7,596 nucleotides of DNA. Origin: an uncultured Lachnospiraceae bacterium (lineage in GTDB: Bacteria; Bacillota; Clostridia; Lachnospirales; Lachnospiraceae). This document shows, in pieces, positions 6,313 to 7,596 of the stretch. The DNA lies in NCBI GenBank assembly GCA_902783735.1, contig CACZSE010000130.1:1-7596 (forward strand), read 5' to 3'. A program made the position numbers and the translations under genes. The stretch's first letter is position 1, and the number at the start of each line of letters is the position of its first letter. A model generated the notes under the pieces. That model was given only the letters and a program-made list of their open reading frames with translations. It was not told where the DNA came from and ran no database searches.

Positions 6313-6786
6313 TTATACCAGATCTGCCGGTCTGCATCCTGTCACCGAAATAAGATCATTCGGATTCAGTTCGATCTGAAATCCCACCTTACCGGCGCTT
6401 ACAAATATCTTTTCATTTTCCATCGCAGTCTCATGAATAAAGGTCGGAAACTGTTTCTTCATGCCTATGGGGGAGCAACCACCATGAACATAGCCCGTAA
6501 GAGGCAAAAGATCCTTCTGTTTTATCATGCTGATCGCTTTTTCACCCGATGCCTTTGCAGCTTTTTTTAAGTCAAGTTCCTCCTTTACCGGGACAACAAA
6601 CACATAGTATGCTCCGCTTTTCCCCTGTGTTACAAGAGTCTTAAACACTTTTTTCGCATCCTCTTTTAAAATGGCAGCTATCTCTTCACCGCTCATAGTC
6701 GGATCCGGTTCATATGCATGACTTTCAAAGGCAATCTTTTTGCCTTCAAGAACACGCATTACATTTGTCTTTTCTTCCTTCTTCAT
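6313..6786 (-). CDS. ybaK: YbaK/EbsC-family Cys-tRNA(Pro) deacylase
   Basis: A 157-residue cytoplasmic protein of normal length for the YbaK/EbsC family, which hydrolyses Cys-tRNA(Pro) made by mistake by prolyl-tRNA synthetase. Diagnostic features are the V47-F-K49-T-L segment with the family's conserved lysine, the G102-G-C-S-P-I-G108 loop, and S130-A-G-K-V-G-F-Q-I-E-L near the C-terminus. The N-terminal KTNVMRVLEGKKIAFESHAY is also typical. The gene starts nine bases after the stop of the upstream AlkZ-related gene. Its GAGG ribosome binding site (6799-6802) overlaps that gene's last codons, with a slightly long 12-base spacer, so the pair is probably co-transcribed. It converges with the glycan operon, with only 28 bases between the two stops and no clear terminator. 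It is a translation-quality gene with no evident link to glycosylation. The symbol is assigned at family level; a relative of the same fold with another tRNA specificity is possible. Confidence 0.9.
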   Translation of the reverse strand: MKKEEKTNVMRVLEGKKIAFESHAYEPDPTMSGEEIAAILKEDAKKVFKTLVTQGKSGAYYVFVVPVKEELDLKKAAKASGEKAISMIKQKDLLPLTGYVHGGCSPIGMKKQFPTFIHETAMENEKIFVSAGKVGFQIELNPNDLISVTGCRPADLV

Positions 6787-6795
6787 GGCCGATCA

Positions 6796-7488
6796 TTACC
6801 TCAGTATCTTTTTAATCTGTGTTTCATCAGCTTGCGGCAATATCTTCTTTAGCTGTTTTAATACTCTTGCGTAGGACTCTTCGGGTGAGCGCTTATATAC
6901 CGCATCGATAAACTTTTTTCCCATAAACTTTTCCGGGGTTGAATACTCGGCGACTCCCCAGCCGTATGCATTGCCAAACTTGTCCGTCTGATATCTGAAG
7001 TCACTCGTTATAACATAACACTGCTTTTGAAGTCTGGTTATCATGGTATCAAAACCTTTTTTGCCGTTCTTCCCGTAATCGCCGATCTGCTTTAATTCTT
7101 TCGACATGACCGGTGCGTGTTTATCCAGAAGTTCAAAAAGTTCTTTATCATAGAATGACGCAAGCCCGTCATCGTATCTCGCATCAAAGTCATATCCGTC
7201 TCTTCTGAAATTGGCAAAGTCGGGGAACCATTTGGGACTTATGTACATAGCTTTGTTTCTGAGAAATTTCCCATAGGCACATTTCGTCTTTTTTATGATC
7301 GGGCCTTTCCATTCCCATGCAGGCCAGAAGCCATTGTCTCCGTCATTGTACCAACACCCTTTTGCTACATGCTCTTCTATGGAAAACCCTTCTATCTCAT
7401 TGATAAAGAACGGGACAAATCCCACATCTTCTATAAGATCGATCAGCTCCTGCATCGATCCGATCTTAAAATCATCCGAAAACGTCAT
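6796..7488 (-). CDS. Short AlkZ-related protein of unknown function
   Basis: A 230-residue soluble protein with no signal peptide or membrane segment. The layout resembles short clostridial proteins usually annotated as AlkZ-related: an N-terminal helix followed by G-F-V-P-F (23-27), a W-rich segment around W55-W60 (W-P-A-W-E-W), K-C-A-Y-G-K-F (69-75), W87-F-P-D-F, D106-D-G (RYDDG), then a winged-helix-like stretch from about K130 to I160 (KELKQIGDYG, FDTMITRLQKQCYVI) and Y175-G-W-G-V-A-E-Y. AlkZ/YcaQ enzymes are DNA glycosylases built from winged helices and about 350-400 residues long. This protein is far shorter, so glycosylase activity should not be assumed. The start is well set: GGTGAGGG (7502-7495) ends six bases before the ATG, behind a good promoter. 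It is probably co-transcribed with the downstream deacylase gene. The family call is from recall of its pattern and is moderately sure; the reading frame itself is secure. Confidence 0.75.
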   Translation of the reverse strand: MTFSDDFKIGSMQELIDLIEDVGFVPFFINEIEGFSIEEHVAKGCWYNDGDNGFWPAWEWKGPIIKKTKCAYGKFLRNKAMYISPKWFPDFANFRRDGYDFDARYDDGLASFYDKELFELLDKHAPVMSKELKQIGDYGKNGKKGFDTMITRLQKQCYVITSDFRYQTDKFGNAYGWGVAEYSTPEKFMGKKFIDAVYKRSPEESYARVLKQLKKILPQADETQIKKILR

Positions 7489-7521
7489 ATCTTTCCCTCA
7501 CCTTCATAAAGGATCAGAAAC

Positions 7522-7551
7522 ATTATAATTCCTATCCATGTACAAAATCAA
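7522..7551 (-). promoter_or_regulatory. Sigma-A-type promoter of the AlkZ-related/ybaK pair
   Basis: On the minus strand TTGATT (7551-7546) and a perfect TATAAT (7527-7522) are 18 bases apart. A start near 7515 gives a leader of about 27 bases containing the GGTGAGGG ribosome binding site. No other promoter is visible before the second gene. Confidence 0.6.
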
Positions 7552-7596
7552 TTAAATCGCCCCTTCAAAGATGTACAGTCACCTAAATACTGTGCA

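Overview
The window looks like a chromosomal stretch from a low-to-mid GC Gram-positive clostridium, most likely Lachnospiraceae. The reasons are purine-rich ribosome binding sites, heavy use of ATA and GAT codons, consensus-like sigma-A promoters and the families present. The genus cannot be read from the sequence.

Left edge (1-513, minus strand): the start of a secreted protein that runs off the window. It has a signal peptide, a Ser/Asp-rich linker with two 16-residue repeats, and the beginning of an unrecognised domain. It is divergent from the next gene. The 131 bp between them (514-644) holds a strong minus-strand promoter and two alternative plus-strand promoters. A palindromic -10 box is shared between the two strands.

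Centre (645-6284, plus strand): a tight three-gene operon. First is an oligosaccharyltransferase of the STT3/PglB/AglB family, with D56, the DTD motif, an SISE motif and WWDYG all intact. One base after its stop begins a 777-residue fusion of a Wzx-like lipid-linked-oligosaccharide flippase with a complete LicD-type phosphotransferase domain. Then comes a GT2 glycosyltransferase. Together these supply glycan assembly, phospho-decoration, export across the membrane and en bloc transfer to asparagine, which is a candidate N-glycosylation module in a Gram-positive. No initiating polyprenyl-phosphate sugar transferase is present, so the first sugar must be loaded by a gene elsewhere. The divergent secreted protein carries two perfect bacterial extended sequons (D/E-X-N-X-S/T) in its linker, so it is an attractive candidate substrate.

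Right edge (6313-7488, minus strand): two housekeeping-type genes, convergent with the glycan operon and probably co-transcribed with each other. One is a short AlkZ-related winged-helix-like protein and the other a YbaK/EbsC-type Cys-tRNA(Pro) deacylase. They have their own promoter at about 7522-7551 and no visible tie to glycosylation. The last 45 bases (7552-7596) show nothing recognisable.
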